Shown here in pieces: positions 25,374-33,956 of a stretch of 47,248 nucleotides of DNA (its first letter is position 1; the number at the start of each line of letters is the position of its first letter). Source of the DNA: an uncultured Clostridia bacterium (lineage in GTDB: Bacteria > Bacillota > Clostridia > Oscillospirales > CAG-272). A model generated the notes under the pieces. The model had not been told where the DNA came from, ran no database searches, and was given only the letters and a program-made list of their open reading frames with translations. A program made the position numbers and the translations under genes. The DNA lies in contig CALWTY010000014.1 of assembly GCA_944384585.1 (NCBI GenBank), forward strand, positions 1 through 47,248, read 5' to 3'.

Positions 25374-26159
25374 GTGGAAAACAGAGAAAACGCATCGCTT
25401 CTTATATCGGAATTTTCCCTTCGCCATATGACGTTCGATTCCCAGCATTTCTGCGACGGCTCTGCCGGCAAGATCCATACCAGCTTCGGCTATGTGGTCA
25501 GAGGCTCTACCCACATCACAACGGGCAACGTTTCGCTGGATCTGGCCGAGGGGAGCTTTTTCTTCCTGCCTGAAGGAATCCGATATCGTTCGGAATGGGT
25601 CGGCGCGCCGAGAATCGAATACTATATGCTTCATATGCTGCTGACTCCGCAGGAGAAGCAGAAATATATGCCCTCCGAGATCAAGGCGCTCTCGGGACAG
25701 GAAACGCTTCAGATCATCCGACGGATTGAGGCCGAGCTGAAGGCGGGAGGGGTGGAGCAGTTTTCCGCTGTCGGACGTCTCTATGCCCTCTGCGCCTCCG
25801 CCATTCCCCTTCTCACCCCGTGGAAGGATCACCACGATAACCCGGCCTTGTCGAAGGCCATTGAATATATCAAGGAAAATTTTGACCGCGATTTTACCAT
25901 GGCGGAGCTTGCCAAGCACTGTTTCCTCAGCGAGTCAAGGCTCTATCATCTGTTCAAGGATGAACTGAATACCTCCCCTCTTCAGCTCCGCAATGAGATA
26001 CGGGTCAATAAAGCGGTCTCCATGATCAAGCTGGGCAGAAACAATACGAGGGATATCCTCATCGAGACCGGCTTCAGCTCCGCCTCCTACTTCAGAAAAA
26101 TCTTCAAGGAACAGACCGGGATGTCGTTTTCCGAGTATGATAAGCTCATGACGAGATAA
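25374..26159 (+). CDS. AraC-family transcriptional regulator
   Basis: 261 residues from a GTG with GGAGAGG upstream. The N-terminal half is a cupin-like sensor domain (about 40-100), and the last 100 residues are the double helix-turn-helix: YIKENFDRDFTMAELAKHCF with SESRLYHLFK, then ILIETGFSSASYFRKIFKEQTGMS. AraC regulators with this sensor usually activate sugar-use genes. Its position between the GH43 gene and the oxidoreductase/surface-protein series suggests it controls that region. Target sites may be in the repeats downstream, but this is untested. Confidence 0.92.
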   Translation: MENRENASLLISEFSLRHMTFDSQHFCDGSAGKIHTSFGYVVRGSTHITTGNVSLDLAEGSFFFLPEGIRYRSEWVGAPRIEYYMLHMLLTPQEKQKYMPSEIKALSGQETLQIIRRIEAELKAGGVEQFSAVGRLYALCASAIPLLTPWKDHHDNPALSKAIEYIKENFDRDFTMAELAKHCFLSESRLYHLFKDELNTSPLQLRNEIRVNKAVSMIKLGRNNTRDILIETGFSSASYFRKIFKEQTGMSFSEYDKLMTR

Positions 26160-26226
26160 GCCCCCCGGATTCTCTGCGTACATCGAGGCTTCCTCCGGGG
26201 AGCTGAAGCTGCCGACGCAGCATATA

Positions 26227-26262
26227 AACCGCCGACTCCGACAGAGGAGCCGGCGGTTTTTG
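26227..26262 (+). terminator. Terminator of the AraC gene
   Basis: AACCGCCGACTCC pairs with GGAGCCGGCGGTT with one mismatch and ends in TTTTT. Confidence 0.8.
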
Positions 26263-26940
26263 CGTCCGCAGGAAAAAACAGCAGTTTCGTTACTTTTTCA
26301 CAAGGCGCGCCGGAGTAAGGGAGAGCCGATGCTTTTCTTTGATCAATCGGTAAAAGGAAAGCGCCGACGATGGGACTCAAAGAAGCAACAGAATGAAGAA
26401 AACAGCAGATTCGGTACTTCCGGCGGCTCTCCGTACGGCAGGGCGCGGGACAAGAGGACGGAGAGCGCGCTGCCATGACAAAGACGGGAAACGCAAGCGC
26501 CGAAGAAGGGGGCAAAACGGCTGAATAAAGGTGAAAATCAGTCAATATCGCACTTCGGAGGCGATGCGGACTGCGAAAGGAGAGGCATCGGAGCGGGAGC
26601 GCTTCTCTTCGATAAGACGGAAAAACAGCCGCGTCGACGCAGGTAAATAACGGCGGCTGCAGGAGAAAGACAGCAGATTCGATGCTTCATCCGCTTTTCC
26701 GCCGCTTGGCTGCGGGCGGAGGCGAGGAGGACGCTTTTCTGCGCTGAAGCGGGAAAATGAAAGCGATGACGGTGGGGGAACGCGGCGGAGGAAAGAAAAA
26801 AACAGCAGATTCTGTACTTTCTGATGCCTGAAACGGGGCGGAAAGGGCGCAATCGGAAGGGGAGAAACGGTGGTTTTGGGAGGGTTTCCCGCCGCGCCGC
26901 AGCATTCTTCGGCAAAAATACGGCAGGAAAACGAGAGTTG
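26263..26940. repeat. Gene-poor stretch with five spaced copies of a short direct repeat
   Basis: The core ACAGCAGATTCGGTACTT or close variants occur near 26278, 26402, 26670 and 26803, with a weaker copy near 26538. Spacing is about 124, 136, 132 and 132 bases. Shared but weaker sequence also precedes several copies (GAAAGCG...GATG(G)GG). The rest shows no gene I can support. Frames read on the minus strand repeat RICC and are by-products. It is not a CRISPR: the units are too short and the spacers too long. Confidence 0.6.
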
Positions 26941-26978
26941 GCAGCAGAATTTATCTGTTTTTTACGAAAGATTTACGA

Positions 26979-26984
26979 TATAAT
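26979..26984 (+). promoter_or_regulatory. Perfect -10 box before the MDR gene
   Basis: TATAAT with no good -35, 34 bases before the TTG start at 27018. A weak -35 fits a promoter that needs an activator such as the AraC protein. Confidence 0.5.
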
Positions 26985-27017
26985 AGTATCAAAATGTATA
27001 TAAAAGAGGGATGAGTT

Positions 27018-28043
27018 TTGCAAACTAAAGGTATTGTTTTCACAAGTCCGAATACGGCCGAGCTGATCGGCGTGGAGCTGCCGGATGATATCGAGCGCGG
27101 CAAAGTGCTTGTTAAAACCGTCATCAGCACCATCAGCCCCGGAACAGAGCGTGCCGTGATTACCGACGCGCCCAACTGCGGTGGATTCCGTGATCATGTT
27201 TTTCCGAGACGGAGCGGCTATTCCTCGGCCGGGTACGTCGAGAAGGTCGGAGATGGGGTTAAAAGCGTAAAGCCCGGCGATCGCGTCATCGTCTTCTGGG
27301 GAACCCATTCGTCCTATAACCTGGTCCCGGAACGGCAGGTGGTCAAGATCGAGGATGAAGTCTCCTTCGAGGAGGCAGCCGTCGTCTTTATCTCCACCTT
27401 TTCGCTTGCGGCGATCCGTAAGTGCCGCCTTGAAATCGGGGAATCGGCGCTGGTGATGGGCTGCGGACTGCTCGGGCAGTTTGCGGTGAAGCTGCTTCGC
27501 TGCGCCGGAGCCGCACCGATTGTCGCGGTCGATCCCGTGGCCTCCAGACGCGCAGAGGCGCTGGCAAACGGCGCGGATGCCGCCTTTGATCCGAACGAGC
27601 CCGATTTTGTCAAAAAGGTCAGGGATCTGACGGGCGGCGGCGCTAAAGTCGTGATCGAGGTCACCGGTGTCGGAGCGGGTCTTGACGGCGCGCTTGACTG
27701 CACCGCCCGCTTCGGAAGAGTCGCGCTGCTCGGCTGCACGCGGGACAAGAACTTCACGATCGATTATTACCGCAAGGTGCATACGCCCGGTATCACCATG
27801 ATCGGCGCGCACACAAACGCAAGACCGGAGCGCGATTCCGCTCCCGGATGGTTTACCCAGCGGGAGGACATTACCTCGGTGCTTCGGCTGATTGCGGCGG
27901 GAAGACTGAATTTCAAGAGCATTATTCCGGAGGAGCCTTACTCCCCCGCAGAATGTGCCCGTGTCTATGAGAAAGTCATCAACGACCGGTCCTTCCCCAC
28001 GCTGGCACAGTACTCGTGGGAGAAACTTCAGGAGGAAAACTGA
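27018..28043 (+). CDS. Zinc-type alcohol dehydrogenase-like (MDR) oxidoreductase
   Basis: 341 residues from a TTG start with AGAGGGA upstream. The N-terminal substrate domain (ISPGTERAV, SSAGYVEKVGDGVKSVKPGDRVI) is followed by the Rossmann NAD(P) domain with ALVMGCGLLGQFAVKLLRCAG. The usual catalytic zinc ligands are not clearly seen. It is close in style to the MDR half of bi-domain MDR/Gfo-Idh proteins, and its stop is one base away from the following Gfo/Idh gene. Sugar or sugar-acid oxidation is a likely role. Confidence 0.82.
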   Translation: MQTKGIVFTSPNTAELIGVELPDDIERGKVLVKTVISTISPGTERAVITDAPNCGGFRDHVFPRRSGYSSAGYVEKVGDGVKSVKPGDRVIVFWGTHSSYNLVPERQVVKIEDEVSFEEAAVVFISTFSLAAIRKCRLEIGESALVMGCGLLGQFAVKLLRCAGAAPIVAVDPVASRRAEALANGADAAFDPNEPDFVKKVRDLTGGGAKVVIEVTGVGAGLDGALDCTARFGRVALLGCTRDKNFTIDYYRKVHTPGITMIGAHTNARPERDSAPGWFTQREDITSVLRLIAAGRLNFKSIIPEEPYSPAECARVYEKVINDRSFPTLAQYSWEKLQEEN

Positions 28044-28044
28044 A

Positions 28045-29052
28045 ATGGAAAAGATCAAAATCGGACAGATCGGCGCGGAGCACGACCACGCCGGCGAAAT
28101 CATGCGGACGCTTCTGAAGCTGACTGACATCTTCGAGGTGGTGGGATTTGCCGTGCCGGAGGGCGAGAAGATCGTCAATCCCAAGCCCTATGAGGGCGTT
28201 CCCCAGTTGTCGGTTGAGGAGCTGCTGGCGGTACCGGGGCTCCGCGCGGTGACGGTGGAGACCTATGAGCTTCACCTGACCAAATACGCACAGATGGCGG
28301 TGGACCGCGGGCTGGCCGTCCATATGGATAAGCCCGGCGGCGCCGATCTCGGAGACTTCACGAAGCTGATCGAAACGGTCAAGCAGAAGGGAACGGTCTT
28401 CCATACCGGCTATATGTACCGCTACAATCCCGCCGTGCTGAAGCTGAAGCAGGATGTCGATAACGGACGTCTCGGGGAGATCTACAGCGTCGAGGCGCAT
28501 ATGGATTGTTGCCACAGCCCTGCCAAAAGAGAGTGGCTCGGCGGCTTCCCGGGCGGCATGATGTTCTTCCTCGGCTGCCATCTGATCGATATGATCTGCT
28601 TCTTCCGCGGCTTGCCGGAGGAGGTCATCCCCTTCAACGCCGCTACCGGCATTGCCGATGTCAAGGCGGAGGATTACGGCTTCGCGGTACTTAAGTACAA
28701 GAACGGCGTTTCCTTCGCGAAATCCTGCGCGGCGGAGCGGGGCGGCTATATGAGACGGCAGCTCGTCGTCTGCGGACGGCACGGAACGGTGCAGCTCCTC
28801 CCCTTCGAGGCGTCGATTGACAACAACACGACCGATATCTATACCGGCGTGCGGGAGGCGCTTGATCCGAAGCGGAGCTGGAATTATGACGGCTTCCGCT
28901 ACACCACACGCTCCTTTGACCGCTATGAGGGAATGATGAAGGGCTTTGCCCGCTATATCAACGGCGAGGCAGAGAATCCCTTTACGCCCGATTATGAGCT
29001 GGCGGTCTACAAAACGGTTCTCCGCGCCTGCGGCGTCAGCATTCCCGAGTGA
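28045..29052 (+). CDS. Gfo/Idh/MocA family oxidoreductase
   Basis: 335 residues with GGAGG before the ATG. The N-terminal Rossmann start KIGQIGAEHDHAGE, the catalytic motif MDKPGGADLGDF (the family usually has EKP) and HTGYMYRYNPAVLKL are family features. The C-terminal alpha/beta domain has FLGCHLIDM with the active His/Asp pair. Such enzymes oxidise or epimerise sugars, inositols or sugar acids. The one-base gap to the upstream MDR gene implies coupled translation and a shared pathway. Confidence 0.9.
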   Translation: MEKIKIGQIGAEHDHAGEIMRTLLKLTDIFEVVGFAVPEGEKIVNPKPYEGVPQLSVEELLAVPGLRAVTVETYELHLTKYAQMAVDRGLAVHMDKPGGADLGDFTKLIETVKQKGTVFHTGYMYRYNPAVLKLKQDVDNGRLGEIYSVEAHMDCCHSPAKREWLGGFPGGMMFFLGCHLIDMICFFRGLPEEVIPFNAATGIADVKAEDYGFAVLKYKNGVSFAKSCAAERGGYMRRQLVVCGRHGTVQLLPFEASIDNNTTDIYTGVREALDPKRSWNYDGFRYTTRSFDRYEGMMKGFARYINGEAENPFTPDYELAVYKTVLRACGVSIPE

Positions 29053-29112
29053 TGCCCGGCTTGCCCCGTGAGCGTTAAACCGAATATGATGAATAATTAA
29101 AGAGGAAATGGC

Positions 29113-30102
29113 ATGAAAGCAGTATTGATTGAAAAAAACGAAGCAAGAAGCCTGATTTGGGCGGATGTTCCCGATCCCGTCACGAAAGCGGGCGAGGTCA
29201 AGATCCGCGTGGAATATGCGGCGCTCAACCGCGCTGACCTGATGCAGCGCGAGGGTGATTATCCCCCGCCTCCCGGATGCCCCGAATGGATGGGGCTTGA
29301 GGTCTCCGGTGAGATCGTCGAGCTGAGCGAGGAGGCCCGGGAAAAGTCCTCCTTCGCCGTGGGAGACAAGGTCTGCGCGCTGCTCGGCGGCGGCGGCTAT
29401 GCCGAGTATGTCACCGTGCCCTACGGCATGGTCATGCCGATCCCGGAAAACACCACGATGGTGGAGGCTGCCGCGATTCCCGAGGCGTTTGCCACCGCCT
29501 ACCTCAATCTGTTCTATGAGGGACACATCGAGGAGGGCAACACCCTGCTGATGAATGCGGGGGCATCGGGTCTTGCCAGCGTGATCATTCCGATGGCGAA
29601 GGCCTTCGGTGTCCGGGTCATCACCACGGTGATCGAGGACGAGAAGATCGACGCGATCGCGCACCTCGGCGCCGATATCGTCATCAATACCAGAAAGACC
29701 GATATCGTCGAGGTTCTGAAAAAGGAACTTGAGGCGGGCAGAGGAGTTGATGTCGCCATCGACTGCCTCGGCGGCGAGGTGCTGGGCGAGTGCATTCACT
29801 ATCTGACCCACGGCGCAAGATGGATTGTCATCGCGGCGCTCGCCGGACAGTATGCCAAGATCGATCTGAAGAATATCTATAAGCGCAACGTTCGCATCGT
29901 CGGCTCCACCCTTCGTTCCAAGACGCCGGAGCGGAAAGCGCAGATCCTTTCCGAACTGGTCGAGATCGTTTGGCCGAAGGTGGCGGCGGGGCTGGTCAAG
30001 CCCACCATCTACCGCGTCCTTCCCATTACCGAGGCGGAAGCGGCCCATGCGATTCTGGAGCGCGGCGAGAACGCCGGCAAGGTGGTTCTGAAGGTTCGCT
30101 GA
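29113..30102 (+). CDS. NAD(P)H quinone oxidoreductase-like MDR protein (PIG3 type)
   Basis: 329 residues with AAGAGGAAATGGC upstream. ALNRADLMQREGDYPPPPG is the QOR/PIG3 signature, LMNAGASGLASVIIPMAKA is the cofactor-binding loop, and GADIVINTRKTD and ERGENAGKVVLKV follow as in the family. It is a zinc-free MDR enzyme. Within the operon it may reduce an enone-like sugar intermediate, but this is an inference. Confidence 0.87.
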   Translation: MKAVLIEKNEARSLIWADVPDPVTKAGEVKIRVEYAALNRADLMQREGDYPPPPGCPEWMGLEVSGEIVELSEEAREKSSFAVGDKVCALLGGGGYAEYVTVPYGMVMPIPENTTMVEAAAIPEAFATAYLNLFYEGHIEEGNTLLMNAGASGLASVIIPMAKAFGVRVITTVIEDEKIDAIAHLGADIVINTRKTDIVEVLKKELEAGRGVDVAIDCLGGEVLGECIHYLTHGARWIVIAALAGQYAKIDLKNIYKRNVRIVGSTLRSKTPERKAQILSELVEIVWPKVAAGLVKPTIYRVLPITEAEAAHAILERGENAGKVVLKVR

Positions 30103-30266
30103 ACGCGAACACGACCAATGTGTGAGAAACGGGGGATCAGGGCTCCTGCGCCGGCCGGCAGCCCCTCCCGGCGCAGAACTCGATCCCGCGCAGGCCGCAG
30201 CCTGTTCCCGGATATGCAAAGGCAGACGGCGATTTCCTGCGGCATTATTACAGAAAGGGTCTTGAA

Positions 30267-31184
30267 ATGAAAAACGTACTTTTGATCGGCGGCGGAGGAA
30301 CCCTCGGCACCTATACCGCCGAGGAATGTCTCAGTCTCGGCTATCGCGTCGATGTGATTTGTCTGGAGGACAAGAACTCTTCCAATGAAAACCTGCGGTA
30401 TTTCAATGCCCCCGCAACGACTGAATATCTGCAGGAACTGTTCCGCCGTGAGCATTACGACGGTATCGTGAACTTCATCCACTATCCGGATGCGAAGGAC
30501 TATATCCCTTATCATGAGCTGCTTTCGAGAAATACCGGACATCTGATCTTCCTTTCCTCCTACCGCGTGTATGCCGACCTTGAGCATCCGATCACGGAAA
30601 ACGCTCCGCAGCTGATCGACGTCATTCGGGATGATCCGCAGTTTTTGGAGCAGGAAGACTATGCGCTGGCAAAATCGAGAGCGGAAAAATACCTGAAGAA
30701 TAACGACTGTCCGATGAACTGGACGGTGGTACGGCCGGTCATTTCCTTTTCTGCGGCGAGACTTGACATCAACATGGTCTCGGGTCATACCGTAACGGAG
30801 GCCGCGAAGAAGAACAAGGCCGTTCGCCTCCCGGTTGAGGCAAGGAATCTGACTGCGGGGCTGGATTGGGCGGGCAATTCCGGCAAGCTGATCGCAAGGC
30901 TTCTCTTCAAGGACAATACCACATCGGAGGCGTATACCGTTTCGTCGGCGCAGAATCTCACCTGGGGCGAGGTTGCCGATATTTACTCGGACCTGCTTGG
31001 TGTCAGATTCGAGTGGGTGCCTGCTAATTATCCGCGAAATACCTGGTCCTGGTACTACGACAGGTCTTACGACAGAAAAATCGATAATTCCAAGATCCTG
31101 AAGGCAACGGGGCTTACGGCTTCCGATTTCACCCCGATTCGGGACGGCGTGATAACGGAACTGAAAAAGCTCGGGGCGCTCTGA
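30267..31184 (+). CDS. NAD-dependent epimerase/dehydratase-like protein
   Basis: 305 residues with GAAAGGGT upstream. The start LLIGGGGTLGTYTAEE is the nucleotide-binding glycine-rich motif, and Tyr132/Lys136 (DYALAKSRAEKY) fit the YxxxK catalytic pair. LSSYRVYA supplies the Ser. It resembles extended SDRs that act on nucleotide sugars and isoflavone-reductase-like relatives. The exact reaction is unknown. It lies in the same-strand series after the MDR/Gfo genes. Confidence 0.85.
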   Translation: MKNVLLIGGGGTLGTYTAEECLSLGYRVDVICLEDKNSSNENLRYFNAPATTEYLQELFRREHYDGIVNFIHYPDAKDYIPYHELLSRNTGHLIFLSSYRVYADLEHPITENAPQLIDVIRDDPQFLEQEDYALAKSRAEKYLKNNDCPMNWTVVRPVISFSAARLDINMVSGHTVTEAAKKNKAVRLPVEARNLTAGLDWAGNSGKLIARLLFKDNTTSEAYTVSSAQNLTWGEVADIYSDLLGVRFEWVPANYPRNTWSWYYDRSYDRKIDNSKILKATGLTASDFTPIRDGVITELKKLGAL

Positions 31185-31371
31185 TGCGGAGTCGGCGCTT
31201 CTTTCAGGAGAACCGTCGAAATGCTCATCCTTAATATGACCACGGCGCAGGATGGCGTTCAGATCGCCTGCGATCCCGGAGCACGGAGGAATGTCCGCGG
31301 ATGCTTCTTCGGACGCTGGCGGGAAGGATCCCATCCGAATCCGAATACAATTTAGAAGGAGAATAGCAACC

Positions 31372-32853
31372 ATGAAAAAACTATCGGCGCTCTTACTTGC
31401 CCTGATCATGCTGTTGGCGGTAGCGGCTTGCGTCAAGCAGCCTGCCAAGAATCCGACCGGCACGACCGGAGGCGCGCAGACCGATGACGGAGAGGAATAT
31501 GACAACAATGGCTTCCTCAAGGATGACCTTCCGAGCCTGAACTATAACGGGCAGGCTTTCAGAATCCTGTATCCTGCGGAAACCGTCAACGAATTCTTCT
31601 GTGAAGATCCCGGCAACGACATCGTCGACGAGGCGGTGTATACCGCGAATCGCCGTGTCATGGATCGTCTCGGCATCACCTTTGAGGTGACTACCCTGAA
31701 CGGAATCAATGTGCCGGCAGACCGCGACAGTTATGCCCAGACGGTCATCAACACCTATTCCGGCGGCGACGATCGCTGGGATGTGGTCGCACAGCATATC
31801 GGATCGATGGCGACGACGATGGTCAGCGGTGCGTTTATCGATATCAATACCGTCGATTATATCGATCTGGAAAAGCCGTGGTGGCTTGCCCGCCTGACGG
31901 AGGATGCTACCGTGAACGGACGCCTGTATCTTGTCGCCGGCGACGCCTCCCTCTCTCTGCTGAAAAACACCAACTGCCTCTTATACAACAAGCCGCTTGC
32001 CGATGACCTTCAGGTGGAGGATCTGCAGGAGCTTGTGCTCAACGGCGGCTGGACCAAGGAAAAACTGCTGCAGTATACCCGTCATGCCTATATGGCGGCG
32101 GATCAGGCCAATCCCGATATCGCAACCGACCGCTTCGGCTTCGGTCTTCTGAACGATAACCACCTTGAGGCGTTCAAGGCCGCCTTCGATTTCCCGATCC
32201 TCTCCAAGGACAACAGCGGGGAATTCGTCTTCACCTACGACAGCGAGCGTGCCGTTGACGCCTGCGAATGGCTTGTCAGCTTCGCCAATTCCGATAACAG
32301 CGTCTACCTTGCGAGAACCAGCGCGGATGTTAAGGCGGCCCAGGATGCCTTCCGTGAGAAGAGAATGCTCTTCGTTTCCGGTACCTTCAGCTTCGCAATC
32401 GACATCTTCAATGACATCAACGAGGACTTCAACGTGATCCCGCTTCCGAAGTGGTCGGAGGACGAGGAGTATTCCACTCTGCCGAGAGGAACCTATTTCG
32501 GATTCGGCATCATGAGAACCACGCCTCACTATGATTTTGCCGGCGCGGTTCTGGAGGCAATCGGCTCTGAGGGCTACCGTCATATCGCTCCCGAATATTT
32601 CGAGCGTGCGCTGAAGGTGAAGTACACCGACGCGAGCGAGAACACCAAGGAAATCTTCGACCTGATCAGAAATTCCGTCATCTATGACTTCGGCTATACC
32701 TTCTCCCCCTTCTTCGGTCTTGACGGCGCGATCAAGCAGCTTGTGTACGCCAATCTTCCCAACTGGACCTCGCTGATCAATTCGCAGAAGGATAAATTCA
32801 TGACCAACCTAGACGATTTCATCTCCCGGGTCTCCAAGCTGGAGGATGAATGA
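31372..32853 (+). CDS. Extracellular solute-binding lipoprotein (ABC-type)
   Basis: 493 residues starting at the ATG at 31372, with AGAAGGAG in front. The signal peptide MKKLSALLLALIMLLAVAAC ends in a lipobox (VAAC, Cys20). The mature part resembles family 1 sugar-binding proteins (DIVDEAVYTANRRVMDRLGI, FNVIPLPKW). No permease or ATPase gene is in view, so uptake would need subunits coded elsewhere, or the protein only captures glycan fragments at the surface. It is part of the same-strand series. Confidence 0.82.
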   Translation: MKKLSALLLALIMLLAVAACVKQPAKNPTGTTGGAQTDDGEEYDNNGFLKDDLPSLNYNGQAFRILYPAETVNEFFCEDPGNDIVDEAVYTANRRVMDRLGITFEVTTLNGINVPADRDSYAQTVINTYSGGDDRWDVVAQHIGSMATTMVSGAFIDINTVDYIDLEKPWWLARLTEDATVNGRLYLVAGDASLSLLKNTNCLLYNKPLADDLQVEDLQELVLNGGWTKEKLLQYTRHAYMAADQANPDIATDRFGFGLLNDNHLEAFKAAFDFPILSKDNSGEFVFTYDSERAVDACEWLVSFANSDNSVYLARTSADVKAAQDAFREKRMLFVSGTFSFAIDIFNDINEDFNVIPLPKWSEDEEYSTLPRGTYFGFGIMRTTPHYDFAGAVLEAIGSEGYRHIAPEYFERALKVKYTDASENTKEIFDLIRNSVIYDFGYTFSPFFGLDGAIKQLVYANLPNWTSLINSQKDKFMTNLDDFISRVSKLEDE

Positions 32854-32869
32854 GAGATCGGGGAGCGAC

Positions 32870-33889
32870 ATGAAACAAAGCTTCAAAAATAAATTGGTTC
32901 GTGCTTTGCTGCTCGGGCTGACCGTCACGGCGCTCGGCTCCTGCGCCTCGACCCCCGGAGGAGGAGAGACCTCCTCCTCCGGGCTCAAGCCCGGCGAAAC
33001 GGGAGGGGTTGCTTCCTCCGGGGCTTCCACGGAGCAGCCCGACCCGTCGGAGGGGAAGGCCAAGGTGATTATTCTCGCCGGCCAGTCCAACGCGGTCGGA
33101 CAGAGTTACTGCAATTTCCTGAATCGTCAGACCTTTACGGAGGATCGGTATCGGGTGGCGGAAGCCGGATATCCCGACACCATGATTGCCTACAACGTCA
33201 ATCCCTTTACCGATCGCCCGGTTTTCTGCGGCGACTTTGTCAATGTGAAATTCGGACAGGGAAGGGAAACGATCGATAAGCAGTATATCTCCTTCGGGCC
33301 GGAAATCGGGATCGCGGAATATCTCTCGGAGGCATTCCCCGGAGAAACCTTTTACATCATCAAATCCGCAACGGGCGGAACCGATCTCTACGATCGCTGG
33401 AATCCCACCCGCAAGGCCGACAACAACCTCTATCACAATATGGTGGGCTTTGTCGGAGACAGCCTGAAAAAGCTGGAGGAGGAGGGACTGACGCCCGAAA
33501 TCATCGCGTTCTGCTGGATGCAGGGGGAATCGGATTCCGGGATCGTCGGGAAGAGAAATCAGTATGAGTATCTCTTCACCCGCCTGATCTCCGATTTCAA
33601 AAAGACCTTTGCTGAGTATCTGCCTGAAACGGGGATGTCGGTGATCCAGCCCGGAATCACGAGCGTGTGGAATTCCTATGCCGATTTGAATGCGATCAAG
33701 AGCGGGATGGCGAAGAGGTCGAACAAGTGGTACTATTTTGAAACCACGGATCTCAAGACGGGAACCGACCCCAACTCCGACCCCTATCATTATGTCGCGG
33801 ACGATATGATTATCCTCGGCAGACGATTCGGGGAATATATTCAAAAGGTAATCGGGACTCTGGGCGTCCCGGAGGTCACCGAATCATGA
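32870..33889 (+). CDS. Sialate O-acetylesterase-like (SASA) lipoprotein
   Basis: 339 residues with GGGGAGCG upstream; an ATG at 32846 inside the previous gene is less likely. A signal peptide with a lipobox-like LGSC (Cys23) is followed by a Gly/Ser-rich linker. The SGNH-like core starts with VIILAGQSNAVGQSY (Ser nucleophile), continues with WMQGESDS, and reaches DPYHYVADDM near the end, the likely Asp/His. Such esterases remove acetyl groups from sialic acid or xylan-type sugars. The nearby GH43 genes make plant xylan or arabinoxylan a more likely target; this is an inference. Confidence 0.82.
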   Translation: MKQSFKNKLVRALLLGLTVTALGSCASTPGGGETSSSGLKPGETGGVASSGASTEQPDPSEGKAKVIILAGQSNAVGQSYCNFLNRQTFTEDRYRVAEAGYPDTMIAYNVNPFTDRPVFCGDFVNVKFGQGRETIDKQYISFGPEIGIAEYLSEAFPGETFYIIKSATGGTDLYDRWNPTRKADNNLYHNMVGFVGDSLKKLEEEGLTPEIIAFCWMQGESDSGIVGKRNQYEYLFTRLISDFKKTFAEYLPETGMSVIQPGITSVWNSYADLNAIKSGMAKRSNKWYYFETTDLKTGTDPNSDPYHYVADDMIILGRRFGEYIQKVIGTLGVPEVTES

Positions 33890-33956
33890 CAGGAGCTTCC
33901 GGCTTCCGCCGGCATATGCTCTGACCAAATCGTCGAAAGACGGAAAAGAGGAATAT

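Noticed and set aside
26538-26915. Minus-strand frame with repeated RICC peptide
   Set aside because: The peptide comes from the DNA repeat core; no ribosome site or promoter supports a gene.
26263-26940. CRISPR array
   Set aside because: The repeat core is about 18-20 bases and imperfect, the intervals exceed 100 bases, and no cas gene is present.
27979-30219. 746-residue minus-strand frame
   Set aside because: Fully covered by two well-supported plus-strand oxidoreductase genes; no known motif.
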